NCBI RefSeq assembly: GCF_009769165.1
Contig: NZ_CP043476.1
Span: forward strand, 496,001-560,000
Direction: 5' to 3'
Origin: Xanthomonas hyacinthi
Lineage (GTDB): Bacteria; Pseudomonadota; Gammaproteobacteria; Xanthomonadales; Xanthomonadaceae
Length of the DNA: 64,000 bases
Shown here: positions 16,802 through 26,191 of the stretch, piece by piece
Numbering within the stretch: position 1 is the stretch's first letter
Layout: each line of letters starts with the position of its first letter
The notes under the pieces: generated by a model
Told to the model about the DNA's origin: nothing
Seen by the model: only the letters and a program-made list of their open reading frames with translations
Database searches by the model: none
Position numbers and translations under genes: made by a program

Positions 16802-19128
16802 TGCGCGTCTCCCGGGGAAATCGCATTCCAGCGCGGCGTCTGTGCGCCCAGCAGGTGCCGCACGAAGAAGTCGTACTGGCGCCGCTGCACATAGTCGATC
16901 GGGCCAGTAGAGCGACCCACCGAGTGCTCGCCGCCGGGCACGTTCAACAGGTCGAACTCCTTGCCGACCTTGATCAAGGCATCCACCACCTGCGCGGTCG
17001 AGGCCGGATCGACGTTGCTGTCCTGCTCGCCGACGATCAGCAGCAGCTCGCCGCGCAGCCTGGCCGCGTTGTCCACGCCGGAAGCGGCGGCGTAGCTGGC
17101 GTCCACCGGCCAGCCCATCCACTGCTCGTTCCAGCTGATCTTGTCCATGCGGTTGTCGTAGCAGCCGGCATAGGCCACGCCGACCTTGTAGAAATCCGGA
17201 TGCCGTTCCAGCGCGCCCAGCGTGCTCTGCCCGCCGGCCGAGGCGCCGTAGATGCCGACGCGGGAGATGTCGTAGGACGGGTCCTTGGCCGCCAGCGCCT
17301 TGTGCCAGGCGATGCGGTCGGGGAACCCGGAATCGCCGAGGTTCTTCCAGGCCACGTCGTGGAACGCCTTGGAACGGTTGGCGGTGCCCATGCCGTCGAT
17401 CATCACCACGATGAAACCCAGGTCGGCCTGCGCCTGCATGCCGATCTGCTTGTCGCCGCCGGAGTGGTAGCCGAACGGCCAGAAGGTCTTGGGCACGAAG
17501 CTGTCGTGCGGGCCGGCGTAGATGTTCTCGATCACCGGGTATGTCTTGTGCGGGTCGTAATCGCGCGGGCGCACCACCATGCCCCAGATGTCGGTGCGGC
17601 CGTCGCGGCCCTTGGCCACGAAGGTCTGCGGCGCGCGCCAGCCGGCGGCGAGCAGCTTGCCGATGTCGCCGCGTTCGACCACCTGCAGCAGCGTGCCGTC
17701 GATGGCGTGCAGCTCCATCACCGGCGGCAGGTCCGGGCGCGAATAGGTGTCCACGTAGTGGCCGCCGTCGTCGGCGATGGCCACGTCGTGGTCGGCATCG
17801 GCCGTGGTCAGCCGGGTCGGGTGGCCGCCGTCGAAATCCACCGCGAACAACTGCCGGTGGTACGGATCCTTGCCCGCATCCATGCCGCTGGCGGAAAACC
17901 AGATGCGGCGCTGCGCGTCGTCCACGCGCAGCACGTCGCGCACGATCCACTCGCCCTTGGTGACCTGCGCCTTGACCTTGCCGCTTTCGCCATCGAACAG
18001 ATAGAGATGGCGCCAGCCGTCGCGTTCGGAGATCCACAGGATCTCCTTGCCGAGTCCGTCCACGTCGTGGCGGTAGCTGCGGTCGGCGTAGACGAAGGTC
18101 CTGGCGTCCTCGCCCACCGCCACGCGCGCGCGGCCGTTGGCCGCGTCCACCGCGATCGCGCGCATGCGCTGGAAACCGCGCTGCACGTAATCGAACACGA
18201 AGCTGCAGCCGTCGGTGCGCCACTGGATCGGCGACAGCTGGTACGGATTGGCGAACAGCGCAGCGTCGATGGCGATGCGCCGCGCGCCGGCGCCGGCGGA
18301 CACGCCGGCGAGATCGAACAGCACCGGCCGCTCGATATCCACCGCGTCGCCGGGCTTGGGATACAGCTGGGTACGCACGCGCGGCTGGCCGCCGCCGGGC
18401 GGCGCCGCCTCCACCCGCGTCACCCGCCGCGCGAAACCCGGACGCACCTTGTATACCGCAAGCCGCTGCGAATCCGGCGACCAGGCAAGCGTTTCCGGAT
18501 CGTAGAAATCGTCGGCGCGGCCGTCCTCGCTCAAGCGCAGCACGTGGCCGTCGGCGACGCTGCGCAACACGATATCGTGGCCGTCGGCGAACGCATCCCA
18601 GCGCCCGTCCGGCGAACGCCGCGGCGTGTTGTCGGCGGCCACCGCCGGATCGCGGACCACGCCGAAGCCGCGCGGCCGCGGCTGCGGACCGGCATCGGCG
18701 CGCGCGCAGACATAGTCGGCGAGCGTGCAGCGCCACGGCGCATAGTCGATCTGGAACACGATCGCGGCGTTGTCGCGGCCAGCGTCGCCCGCATAACTGA
18801 AGCGCTCGAACGGCAGCCGCAGCGCCGGGTACTCGGTCCCGGCCGCGGCGCTCAGCCCGTGCGCCAACCGCGCCGCATCGAACGCCGGCTGCTTGCTTTG
18901 AGTGGCCACATCCTCGAGTACGAAGGCGAAGCCGCCGGGCACCGTCTTGCGGTAATAGAACGTGCCGTCGTCGCGCCATTGCGCCGGCCAGGCGACGTTC
19001 TCGGTCAGCGTCATCCACGCCTCGCGCAGGCCGAGCGAGCGCTGGTAGTCGGCGGCGCTGGGCGCGGCCTGGGCGTGGCCGGCGAAGGACACCGCGGCCA
19101 GCACGATCGATGCAGCGAATCTGTTCAT
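16798..19128 (-). CDS. S9 family (DPP4-like) prolyl peptidase, second paralogue
   Basis: A 776-residue secreted serine peptidase with a signal peptide (about 1-21, ending AQA), an N-terminal propeller (to about 510) and a C-terminal hydrolase domain. The triad is Ser630 (GASAGG), Asp703 (GEQDSN) and His735 (GGEHS). It matches the peptidase at 241-2562 in length, layout and many motifs ([27 protein letters not shown]). The gene is translationally coupled to the downstream GH35-like gene by ATGA. The pairing of a prolyl peptidase with a galactosidase suggests action on glycosylated, proline-rich peptides, which is inference. Confidence 0.9.
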   Translation of the reverse strand: MNRFAASIVLAAVSFAGHAQAAPSAADYQRSLGLREAWMTLTENVAWPAQWRDDGTFYYRKTVPGGFAFVLEDVATQSKQPAFDAARLAHGLSAAAGTEYPALRLPFERFSYAGDAGRDNAAIVFQIDYAPWRCTLADYVCARADAGPQPRPRGFGVVRDPAVAADNTPRRSPDGRWDAFADGHDIVLRSVADGHVLRLSEDGRADDFYDPETLAWSPDSQRLAVYKVRPGFARRVTRVEAAPPGGGQPRVRTQLYPKPGDAVDIERPVLFDLAGVSAGAGARRIAIDAALFANPYQLSPIQWRTDGCSFVFDYVQRGFQRMRAIAVDAANGRARVAVGEDARTFVYADRSYRHDVDGLGKEILWISERDGWRHLYLFDGESGKVKAQVTKGEWIVRDVLRVDDAQRRIWFSASGMDAGKDPYHRQLFAVDFDGGHPTRLTTADADHDVAIADDGGHYVDTYSRPDLPPVMELHAIDGTLLQVVERGDIGKLLAAGWRAPQTFVAKGRDGRTDIWGMVVRPRDYDPHKTYPVIENIYAGPHDSFVPKTFWPFGYHSGGDKQIGMQAQADLGFIVVMIDGMGTANRSKAFHDVAWKNLGDSGFPDRIAWHKALAAKDPSYDISRVGIYGASAGGQSTLGALERHPDFYKVGVAYAGCYDNRMDKISWNEQWMGWPVDASYAAASGVDNAARLRGELLLIVGEQDSNVDPASTAQVVDALIKVGKEFDLLNVPGGEHSVGRSTGPIDYVQRRQYDFFVRHLLGAQTPRWNAISPGDAQ

Positions 19129-19160
19129 TACGTTCCGATATCCCCTGATACAGCGTTTTC

Positions 19161-19228
19161 TGTAGGAGCGGCTTCAGCCACGACAGGATGTTTCAAGCAA
19201 GCCTGTCGCGACTGAAGTTGCTCCTACA
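19161..19228. repeat. Imperfect inverted repeat (REP family B)
   Basis: The left arm at 19161-19187 begins tgtaggagcggcttcagcc. The right arm at 19202-19228 ends gttgctcctaca. The arms pair with a few mismatches around a 14-base loop. It lies between the APC permease stop and the S9 peptidase start, where it could stabilise or end the permease transcript. Confidence 0.85.
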
Positions 19229-19241
19229 GAAGCGAGCAAAC

Positions 19242-20813
19242 CTACTCCCCGTCGTCCTCTTCCAGCGCCAGCTGGTCGCTGCGCAGCCCGGTGCGCGCGC
19301 CCCAGTGGTAGCAGCCGAACGCGATGACCGCCACGCTCAGCGTGTCCCAGGGATGCGCGATCCGGCCGGTGCCGCCGAAGCTGCCCAGGGAGGACACCAG
19401 CAACACCAACACGAAGAACCCGATCAGCCACAGCGCGCCGCGCACCTGCCGCCACAGCTGCGCGCGTCCGGCCGCGCTCGGCAGCTTGTACAGCACGTAC
19501 AGCGCGAACATCGCGACCTGCAGACCGAGCAGCCACGACAGCGTGTTCCAGGTGGACCAGTACACGATCAGCGCGGCGACGATGAACGACAGCGGGCCGA
19601 GCACGGCGAAGCCGCGCAGCAGGAACGGCCGCGGCAGCTGCGGCGCACTGCGGCGCAGCGCCGCCACGGTCACCGGCGCCACCGCATAGCTCAGCACCAG
19701 CGCCGCCGACACCACCTGGATCAGCGTCTCCCACGACGGGAACGGCAGCGTCCAGAACACCGACAGCGCCAGGCTCAGCCACAGCGCCGGGCGCGGGATG
19801 CCGGACTTGGCATCGACCCGGGTCAGCACCGACAGGAAACCGCCGCTGCGCGCCCAGCCGTAGACCACGCGCGGCGTGGCGTTCATGTAGATGTTGCCGG
19901 TGCCGCTGGGCGAGATCATCGCATCGCAGATCACCAGCGCCGCCAGCCAGCCCAGGCCCAAGGCCAGCGCGATGTCGTGGTACGGCAACGCGAACGCCTT
20001 GTCGATGCCGCCCCAGCCCTGGCTCAGGTGCGCGGCCGGCACGCTGCCCAGGAACGCCAGCTGCAGCAGCACGTAGATCACCGTGGACAGCGCCACCGAC
20101 AGGATCAGCGCGATCGGGATATTGCGTTGCGGATCGCGCACCTCGCTGGCCACCGACACGATCGGGGTCAGCCCCAGGTAGGCGAAGATGATGCCGCCGG
20201 CCGAGATCGCCGCCTCCACGCCGGCCGCACCGGACGGGGCGAAGCCCTGCACGTGCAGGTTCTGCGGATTGAAGTGGCCCATCAGCAGCACGATCACCAG
20301 CACCGGCACCAGGAACTTGAACACGCTGACGATGTTGTTGGCGATGGCGAAGGTCTTGACGCTGAAATAGTTGAGCAGGAAGAACGCCACCAGCAGCGCC
20401 AACTGCAGCAGCCAGCCGGCCACGCCGGGATGGGTGCTGCCGGCCTGGTTCAACGACGGGAACCAGGCCGCGGCGTACTGCCGCGCTGCCTCGACCTCGA
20501 TCGCGATCAGGCTGGAGAACGCGATCAAGGTGATGAAGCCCATCAGCCAGCCGAGCAGCGCGCCGTGCGAATACTCCGGGTAGCGCACCACCCCGCCGGC
20601 GCGCGGCAGCGCCGCGCCCAGTTCGCAATACACCAGGCCCAGCAGCAGCACCGCCACGCCGCCGGCGATCCACGACACGATGCCGGCCGGGCCGGCAATG
20701 GCCGACACATGGCTGGCCGAGAACAGCCAACCGGAGCCGAAGATCGAACCGAGCCCGATGAAGGTCAGGTCGGTCAGGCTCAGACGCTTGTGGAACTTGC
20801 CTTGTGTGGCCAT
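19242..20813 (-). CDS. APC superfamily amino-acid permease
   Basis: A 523-residue inner-membrane transporter with about 12 to 14 hydrophobic helices and the APC signature in helix 1 (IGLGSIFGSGWLF), followed by the PRAGG motif after helix 2. It probably imports an amino acid with protons. The closest general resemblance is to the aspartate/amino-acid permeases of the APC family. The C-terminal tail is acidic (LEEDDGE). It lies between peptidase genes and the hydroxyproline-catabolic operon, so proline, hydroxyproline or small peptide-derived amino acids are reasonable candidate substrates. That is inference from position only. Confidence 0.85.
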   Translation of the reverse strand: MATQGKFHKRLSLTDLTFIGLGSIFGSGWLFSASHVSAIAGPAGIVSWIAGGVAVLLLGLVYCELGAALPRAGGVVRYPEYSHGALLGWLMGFITLIAFSSLIAIEVEAARQYAAAWFPSLNQAGSTHPGVAGWLLQLALLVAFFLLNYFSVKTFAIANNIVSVFKFLVPVLVIVLLMGHFNPQNLHVQGFAPSGAAGVEAAISAGGIIFAYLGLTPIVSVASEVRDPQRNIPIALILSVALSTVIYVLLQLAFLGSVPAAHLSQGWGGIDKAFALPYHDIALALGLGWLAALVICDAMISPSGTGNIYMNATPRVVYGWARSGGFLSVLTRVDAKSGIPRPALWLSLALSVFWTLPFPSWETLIQVVSAALVLSYAVAPVTVAALRRSAPQLPRPFLLRGFAVLGPLSFIVAALIVYWSTWNTLSWLLGLQVAMFALYVLYKLPSAAGRAQLWRQVRGALWLIGFFVLVLLVSSLGSFGGTGRIAHPWDTLSVAVIAFGCYHWGARTGLRSDQLALEEDDGE

Positions 20814-20862
20814 GGTGCCCCCGCTGGAAAGGTTGTACCCGATTCCTAACTACCTGCAGCTG

Positions 20863-21256
20863 TCCCCTTCTCCCTCCGGGAGAAGGTGCCCCGAAGGGGC
20901 GGATGAGGGTACGGGCGCAGCCTCGTGTCGTTTCGACTGCATGAGGCTTCGCGCCGTACCCTCACCCCAACCCCTCTCCCGGGGGGAGAGGGGCTTGAAG
21001 CGATGCGCCCAGGTGCTTCCTGCTCCAATTGCAAGCTTCCCTGCCCCCTTCTCCCCCCGGGAGAAGGTGCCCCGAAGGGGCGGATGAGGGTACGGGCGCA
21101 GCCTCGTGTCGTTTCGACCGCATGAGGCTTCGCCCGTACCCTCACACCCCAACCCCCGCTCCGCGCCCCGGCCCGCGCCAGCGGCGCGGGCGCTCCAGAG
21201 CACGCGCGCCAGTGGCGCGCAAGCTGTGCCCTGTCGCCCCGACGGGAGAGGGGCTT
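20863..21256. repeat. Block of family A palindromic repeats
   Basis: This 394-base block between the permease and DUF885 genes contains several arms of the family seen at 14339-14758: tccgggagaaggtgccccg, gcggatgagggtacgggcgc, and ccctctcccgggggg hairpins in both orientations. Two copies of the sub-block run from about 20865 and 21046. No gene is supported in the stretch. Confidence 0.85.
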
Positions 21257-21265
21257 TGGTCATGT

Positions 21266-23092
21266 CTACTGTTTTGAAGCCTCCTGCGCCCACGGCGACT
21301 TGCCACCCTCGGCGATGAAACGATCGATGCGCTGCTCCAGCACCGGCAGCGGCACCGAGCCGGTTTCCAGGATCGCGTCGTGGAAGGCGCGGATGTCGAA
21401 TTTCTCGCCCAGCGCGGCCTCGGCCTTGCGCCGCAACTCGATGATCTTCAGCTCGCCCAGATAGTAGGACAGCGCCTGCCCCGGCCAGGCGATGTAGCGG
21501 TCCACCTCGGTGGTGACCTCGTGCTCGCTCAGCGCGGTGTTGTCGCGCAGATAAGCCTGCGCCTGCGCGCGGGTCCAGCCGTAGTGGTGGATGCCGGTGT
21601 CGATCACCAGCCGGCATGCCCTCCACATCTGGTAGGTCAGGTAGCCGAAGCGGTCGTACGGCGTGTCGTACAGGCCCATCTCCTGCCCCAGGTACTCCGA
21701 ATACACCGCCCAGCCTTCGCCGTAGGCGGAGATGAAGGTGTAGCGGCGGAAGTCCGGCAGGTTGTCCTGCTCGGCCGCCAGCGGCATCTGCAGCGCGTGG
21801 CCGGGCGAGGACTCGTGCAGGGTCAGCGCGGTCAGGTTGTACAGCGGGCGCGACGGCAGGTCGTAGGTGTTGACCAGGTAGATGCCGGGGCCGCCGCGGC
21901 CGCCGGTGTAGAACGGCGCCAGCTCCGCCGGCACCGGTTCGATCGCGAAGCGGCGCCGCGGCAGGCGGCCGATGTAGTCGCCGACCTTGGCGTCCACCCG
22001 CTTGGCGATCCAGGCCGCGTCCTTCAGCAGCTCCTCCGGGGTCTTGGCGTAGAACCGTGGATCGGTGCGCAGGTAGTTCAGGAACGCGGGGAAGGTCTGC
22101 TGCCCGGCCGGAGTCTTGAAGCCGCTGTCGGCGATGGTCTGGTCCATCTCCTTGCGCAGGCGCGCCACTTCCTTCAGGCCGACCGCGTGGATCTGTTCCG
22201 GGGTCATGTCCAGCGTGGTGTATTCGCGGATCTGCGCACGGTAGTAGGCGGCGCCGTCGGGTACCGACTCGATGGCCAGCGCCGGACGCGTCTTGGGCAG
22301 GTAGTCCTCGCGCATGAAGCGCAGCAGCTTGGCGTAGGCGGGCGCCACCTGCTTGGCGATCGCCGCTTGCGCTTGCGCACGCAGTTGCGCCTGCACCGCG
22401 GCGGGAATCGTCGCCGGCATCTGCTTGAAGGGGGCGTAGAACAGGTTGTCCTCGCCCTGCGCCTGCGCGACTTCGGCGATCGACTCGGTGCGGCCGTCGA
22501 GGGTGACCTTCGGCTGCGCGAAACCGCGCGCCAGGCCGGCGCGCATGTTGCCGATCTGCTCGTCGAAATAGCGCGGAATGTCGGCCAGCTGGCCGAGGTA
22601 GCGCTGGTAGTCCTCGCGGCTGTGCAGGGTGCTGCGCGCGGTGAAGCCCAGGTCGCTCCAGAACGCGCTGTCGCTGTTGAACGGCATCTCCCAGGCGCGG
22701 AAACGCTGCTGGTCGAGCAGCACCTGCAACTGCTGCCGGTAGACCTGGTAGTTCACCTGGTCCTGCGCCGACAGCTGCGCCGGGTCGATCGCCTCCAGTT
22801 CGCGCAGCGCCTGCTGCCAGTAAGCGGTGCGCTGGTCCTGCGTGGCCGGATCCACCTTCGGCAAATGGTCGGCGGCCTCGCCCTGGCTGTCTTCGCCGTC
22901 GGCGCCGGCGGACTGCTGCTGGCGCCATGTCCACTCGCGCAGGTACAGCGCCTTGAAGCGTGCGCCGGCGTCGCTGCTCGCCGCGGCGGCCGCCGGTCGC
23001 GCGGGTTCGGCGGCAGTGGCCACGCCCTGCCCTGCCAGCGCGCACAGCATGGCCAGCAGCAGCGGCGCTCGGAGTCGGGAGTTCGGGCTCAT
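21266..23092 (-). CDS. DUF885 family putative metallopeptidase, secreted
   Basis: A 608-residue protein with a signal peptide (about 1-28, ending ATAA). DUF885 proteins resemble gluzincin peptidases and carry an HExxPGH motif. Here it is His426-Glu427 to His432 (HESSPGHALQ), with a C-terminal YYLGE-type segment. The gene overlaps the upstream paralogue by four bases (ATGA), which sets the start. Both DUF885 genes sit between an amino-acid permease and an M24 proline peptidase, suggesting they cut peptides in the periplasm. The family's specificity is not established. The longer frame continuing upstream is a shadow of the paralogue. Confidence 0.85.
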   Translation of the reverse strand: MSPNSRLRAPLLLAMLCALAGQGVATAAEPARPAAAAASSDAGARFKALYLREWTWRQQQSAGADGEDSQGEAADHLPKVDPATQDQRTAYWQQALRELEAIDPAQLSAQDQVNYQVYRQQLQVLLDQQRFRAWEMPFNSDSAFWSDLGFTARSTLHSREDYQRYLGQLADIPRYFDEQIGNMRAGLARGFAQPKVTLDGRTESIAEVAQAQGEDNLFYAPFKQMPATIPAAVQAQLRAQAQAAIAKQVAPAYAKLLRFMREDYLPKTRPALAIESVPDGAAYYRAQIREYTTLDMTPEQIHAVGLKEVARLRKEMDQTIADSGFKTPAGQQTFPAFLNYLRTDPRFYAKTPEELLKDAAWIAKRVDAKVGDYIGRLPRRRFAIEPVPAELAPFYTGGRGGPGIYLVNTYDLPSRPLYNLTALTLHESSPGHALQMPLAAEQDNLPDFRRYTFISAYGEGWAVYSEYLGQEMGLYDTPYDRFGYLTYQMWRACRLVIDTGIHHYGWTRAQAQAYLRDNTALSEHEVTTEVDRYIAWPGQALSYYLGELKIIELRRKAEAALGEKFDIRAFHDAILETGSVPLPVLEQRIDRFIAEGGKSPWAQEASKQ

Positions 23093-24918
23093 TGCGGTTT
23101 CTCCGAAGTGGCGGATGCGCCGGCCTTGGCCTGCGCGATCCAGGCGTCGATGCGTGCGTCGAGCAGGTCCAGCGGCATCGCGCCGCCGCCGAGGATCTGG
23201 TCGTGGAAGGCGCGGATGTCGAAGCGCGCGCCAAGTTCGCGCTTGGCCTTCTCGCGCAGCGCCAGGATGTCGAGCTCGCCGAGCTTGTAGCCCAGCGCCT
23301 GGCCCGGCCACACGATGTAGCGGTCGGTCTCGGCCTGGATGCTGGGCTCGTCGTCGGACGGATGCGCGTGGAAGAAATCGATCATCTGCTGCCGGGTCCA
23401 GCGCTTGTAGTGCACGCCGGTGTCCAGTACCAGGCGGTTGGCGCGCAGCAGCTCGCCGGCCAGGCGACCGTAGTCGCTGTAAGGATCCTTGTAAAAGCCC
23501 ACATCCTTGCCCAGGCGTTCGGCATACAGCGCCCAGCCTTCCACGTAGGCGTTGTAGCTGGATTGCTGGCGGAACGGCGGCAACGGCAGGCTCTGCGCGA
23601 GCGAGATCTGCAGGTGATGCCCGGGCACGCCTTCGTGATACGCGGTGGCCTCGATGTTGACCAGGGTGCGCTGCGCGTAGTCGCTGGTGTTGACCATCAC
23701 CAGCGCCGGCTTGCTGCCTTGCGCATCGCTCTGCCAGTACTCGGCGCCCGGCGCGGTGCTGCGGAACTCGGCCATCGCGCGCACTTCCAGCGGCGTCTTC
23801 GGCAAGGTGCCGAACAGCTTGGGCAGCTGCGGCTGCATCTGCGCGATGTCGTCGCGGTAGCGCTGCAGGATCTGCTCGCGCGAACTGGCGAAGAACTTGC
23901 GGTCGCGCGCCACCGCCTTGCGCAACGCGGCCAGGTCGGCATAGCCGAGCTGCTTGGCGATGGTGCTCATCTCGCCCTCGATGCGCGCCACTTCGGCCAG
24001 GCCGATCTGGTGGATCTGCTCGGGCGATTTGTCGGTGGTGGTCTGGGTATGGATCGCGTAGCGGTAGCGGCGCTCGCCATCGGGCAGCGACCACAGCCCT
24101 TCCTGCGCGCGGCCCTGCGGCGCGTATTCGTCGGCGACGAAATCGGCCAGCTTGGCGTAGGCCGGACGCACCTGCTGGTCGATCGCCGCGAGCATCGCCT
24201 CGCGCAGGCGCGCGCGCTCGGCCGCCGGCACCGCGTCGGGGAAGGTCTTCAGCGGCAACGCGAACGGACTGTCGGCGCCGGCCGGCGCGGCGATCGCGCG
24301 CACCTGCGCCGGGATCCGCTCGAGCAGGTATTTCGGCTGCACCAGCCCGTGCTTGGCGCCGGCGCGCGACAGCGCCACGACCTGGTCGAGCAGCGCCGGA
24401 ATCGCTTGCAGGCGCTTGATGTAGTCCTCGTAGTCCTTGACGCTGGCGAACGGGAACGCCTGCGCGTAACCCGGCAGCGCCAGCTGGATGCCGCCGACCG
24501 GCTCCAGCGGCATCGCGTCGTTGTTCAGCGCGATCGCCTCCAGCCGGTCGCGCAACTGGCGCAGCATCATCTGCAGGCTCAGTTGGTCCTGCGCCGACAG
24601 CGCCTTGCCGTCGATCGCCTCGAAACGCCTCAGGAAATCCGCGGTGGCCTGCTGCTCGGCCTGCAACGCCGCCGGCGAATAATCGCTCCAGCGGTCGTTG
24701 TAGCGCGTGTCGCCGATGATGCTGGCGAACTCCGGATGGTGTTCGAGCTGGTACTGCCACTGCGCGTCGAGCAAGGCGGCGAAGGCCTGGCCCGGCTGTT
24801 GCGCTGGCGCGCCCGCCGCGGCCGCCGGCTGCGGCGACGCGGGCGGCGTGGCCGGCTGGCAGGCGCCCAGCAGCGCCGCGGCCAGCGCGCAGGGGACGAA
24901 CAGGCGGGCGAATTTCAT
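23089..24918 (-). CDS. DUF885 family putative metallopeptidase, lipoprotein
   Basis: A 609-residue paralogue of the next gene. It has a lipoprotein signal with lipobox LLGAC (Cys20), then a Pro/Ala linker, so it is membrane anchored. The motif is His428-Glu429 to His434 (HEGVPGHH), the common DUF885 form. The downstream paralogue has Ala in place of the final His. Conserved segments include DTGVHYKRWTRQQ and WPGQALGYKLGEL, which suggest duplication. It is coupled to the downstream gene through ATGA. The upstream M24 gene ends 64 bases before it, so it may be read with the hydroxyproline operon. Peptidase activity is inferred. Confidence 0.87.
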   Translation of the reverse strand: MKFARLFVPCALAAALLGACQPATPPASPQPAAAAGAPAQQPGQAFAALLDAQWQYQLEHHPEFASIIGDTRYNDRWSDYSPAALQAEQQATADFLRRFEAIDGKALSAQDQLSLQMMLRQLRDRLEAIALNNDAMPLEPVGGIQLALPGYAQAFPFASVKDYEDYIKRLQAIPALLDQVVALSRAGAKHGLVQPKYLLERIPAQVRAIAAPAGADSPFALPLKTFPDAVPAAERARLREAMLAAIDQQVRPAYAKLADFVADEYAPQGRAQEGLWSLPDGERRYRYAIHTQTTTDKSPEQIHQIGLAEVARIEGEMSTIAKQLGYADLAALRKAVARDRKFFASSREQILQRYRDDIAQMQPQLPKLFGTLPKTPLEVRAMAEFRSTAPGAEYWQSDAQGSKPALVMVNTSDYAQRTLVNIEATAYHEGVPGHHLQISLAQSLPLPPFRQQSSYNAYVEGWALYAERLGKDVGFYKDPYSDYGRLAGELLRANRLVLDTGVHYKRWTRQQMIDFFHAHPSDDEPSIQAETDRYIVWPGQALGYKLGELDILALREKAKRELGARFDIRAFHDQILGGGAMPLDLLDARIDAWIAQAKAGASATSEKPQ

Positions 24919-24982
24919 CGACGGACTCCGGTAAGCGAATGGAACCTCTGCGGCGGCGCTGCCATGGCGACCGCCGCGCGCA

Positions 24983-26191
24983 TCAGGCGAACGGCCGATC
25001 GATCGCCGGCGACGGCGGCGTGAACCACTGCGCGCCGTGTTCGGTGACGTAGAAATGGTCTTCCAGGCGCACGCCGAACTCGCCCGGCACCACGATCATC
25101 GGCTCGTTGCTGCAGCACATGCCGGGCGCCAATGCCAGCGCGTTGCCGCGCACCAGGTACGGCGCCTCGTGGATGCTCATGCCGCAACCATGGCCGGTGC
25201 GGTGCGGCAATCCCGGCAGGCAATAGTCCGGGCCCAGGCCCGCCGCCTGCAGCACCTCGCGCGCCGCCTGGTCCACCGCGGCGCAACTCACGCCCGGACG
25301 CACCGCGGCGAACGCGGCCGCCTGCGCGTCGTGCTCCAGCTGCCAGATGCGCCGCTGCTTCTCGCTCGGCTTGCCGAAGATGTAGCTGCGGGTGATGTCG
25401 GAGTGGTAACCGTGCACGGTGCAGCCGGTATCGATCAGCACCAGCTCGCCTGGGCGCAACGTCTGCACCCCGGGGATGCCGTGCGGATACGCGGTGGCAT
25501 GGCCGAACTGCACGATGCAGAAGGTGGAACCGTTGTCGGCGCCGAGCGCGCGATGCGCCTGGTCGATGAAGCGCACCAGCTCGGCGGTGGTGATGCCTGC
25601 GTGGATCAGGCCGGCGGCCAGCCGCTGCACCTGCAGGGTCATGTCGCAGGCCTGCTGCATCAGCGCCAGTTCCGCCGCCGACTTGCGCATGCGGCAGCCA
25701 TCCACGATCGGCGTCGCGTCGCGGATCGCGACCCGGTCCAGCACCGCGCTCAGCCCGCTGTGCACGGCGAAGGCGATGCCCGGATCCAGCGCCAGCGCCT
25801 GCGCGCCGAGTTCGCTCAGCGCCTCGGCGACCAGCGCATGCGGATCCTCGTGTTCTTCCCACAGCCGCTTGCGCACCGGAATGCGCAGCACCGCGTCCAG
25901 CGAGCCGTCCTCGAACGCCGGGCAGATCAGCAGCGGATCGCCCTCGGCGGTCAGCAGCATCGCCACCAGGCGCTCGCTGGCGCCCCACGCCACGCCGGTG
26001 AAATAGCGCAGCGAGGCGCCGGCGCCGATCAGCAACGCATCGGCGCCGTGCGCGCGCAGCAGCTCGCGCGCCCGCGCCAGCCGCTGCCGGTATTCCTGCG
26101 GCTGGATCGGCGGCGCCTGCGCCGGCCACGGCGCCAGTTGCGCCTGCGCCATGGCCAGGCTCAGCCCGCCGATCTGCGCGGATGCGCTCAT
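24983..26191 (-). CDS. M24 family Xaa-Pro peptidase
   Basis: A 402-residue pita-bread metallopeptidase (Xaa-Pro dipeptidase or aminopeptidase P). The dinuclear metal ligands can be read in order: Asp in LIDTGC, Asp in YHSDITRS, His in GHGCGMSIHEAP, Glu in SNEPMI and Glu in VRLEDHF. No signal peptide is present, so it is cytoplasmic. The ATG overlaps the TGA of the upstream semialdehyde dehydrogenase gene (ATGA). A frame ten codons longer is open but has no support. Membership of the hydroxyproline operon suggests it splits imported Xaa-Pro or Xaa-Hyp dipeptides to feed the pathway. Confidence 0.9.
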   Translation of the reverse strand: MSASAQIGGLSLAMAQAQLAPWPAQAPPIQPQEYRQRLARARELLRAHGADALLIGAGASLRYFTGVAWGASERLVAMLLTAEGDPLLICPAFEDGSLDAVLRIPVRKRLWEEHEDPHALVAEALSELGAQALALDPGIAFAVHSGLSAVLDRVAIRDATPIVDGCRMRKSAAELALMQQACDMTLQVQRLAAGLIHAGITTAELVRFIDQAHRALGADNGSTFCIVQFGHATAYPHGIPGVQTLRPGELVLIDTGCTVHGYHSDITRSYIFGKPSEKQRRIWQLEHDAQAAAFAAVRPGVSCAAVDQAAREVLQAAGLGPDYCLPGLPHRTGHGCGMSIHEAPYLVRGNALALAPGMCCSNEPMIVVPGEFGVRLEDHFYVTEHGAQWFTPPSPAIDRPFA

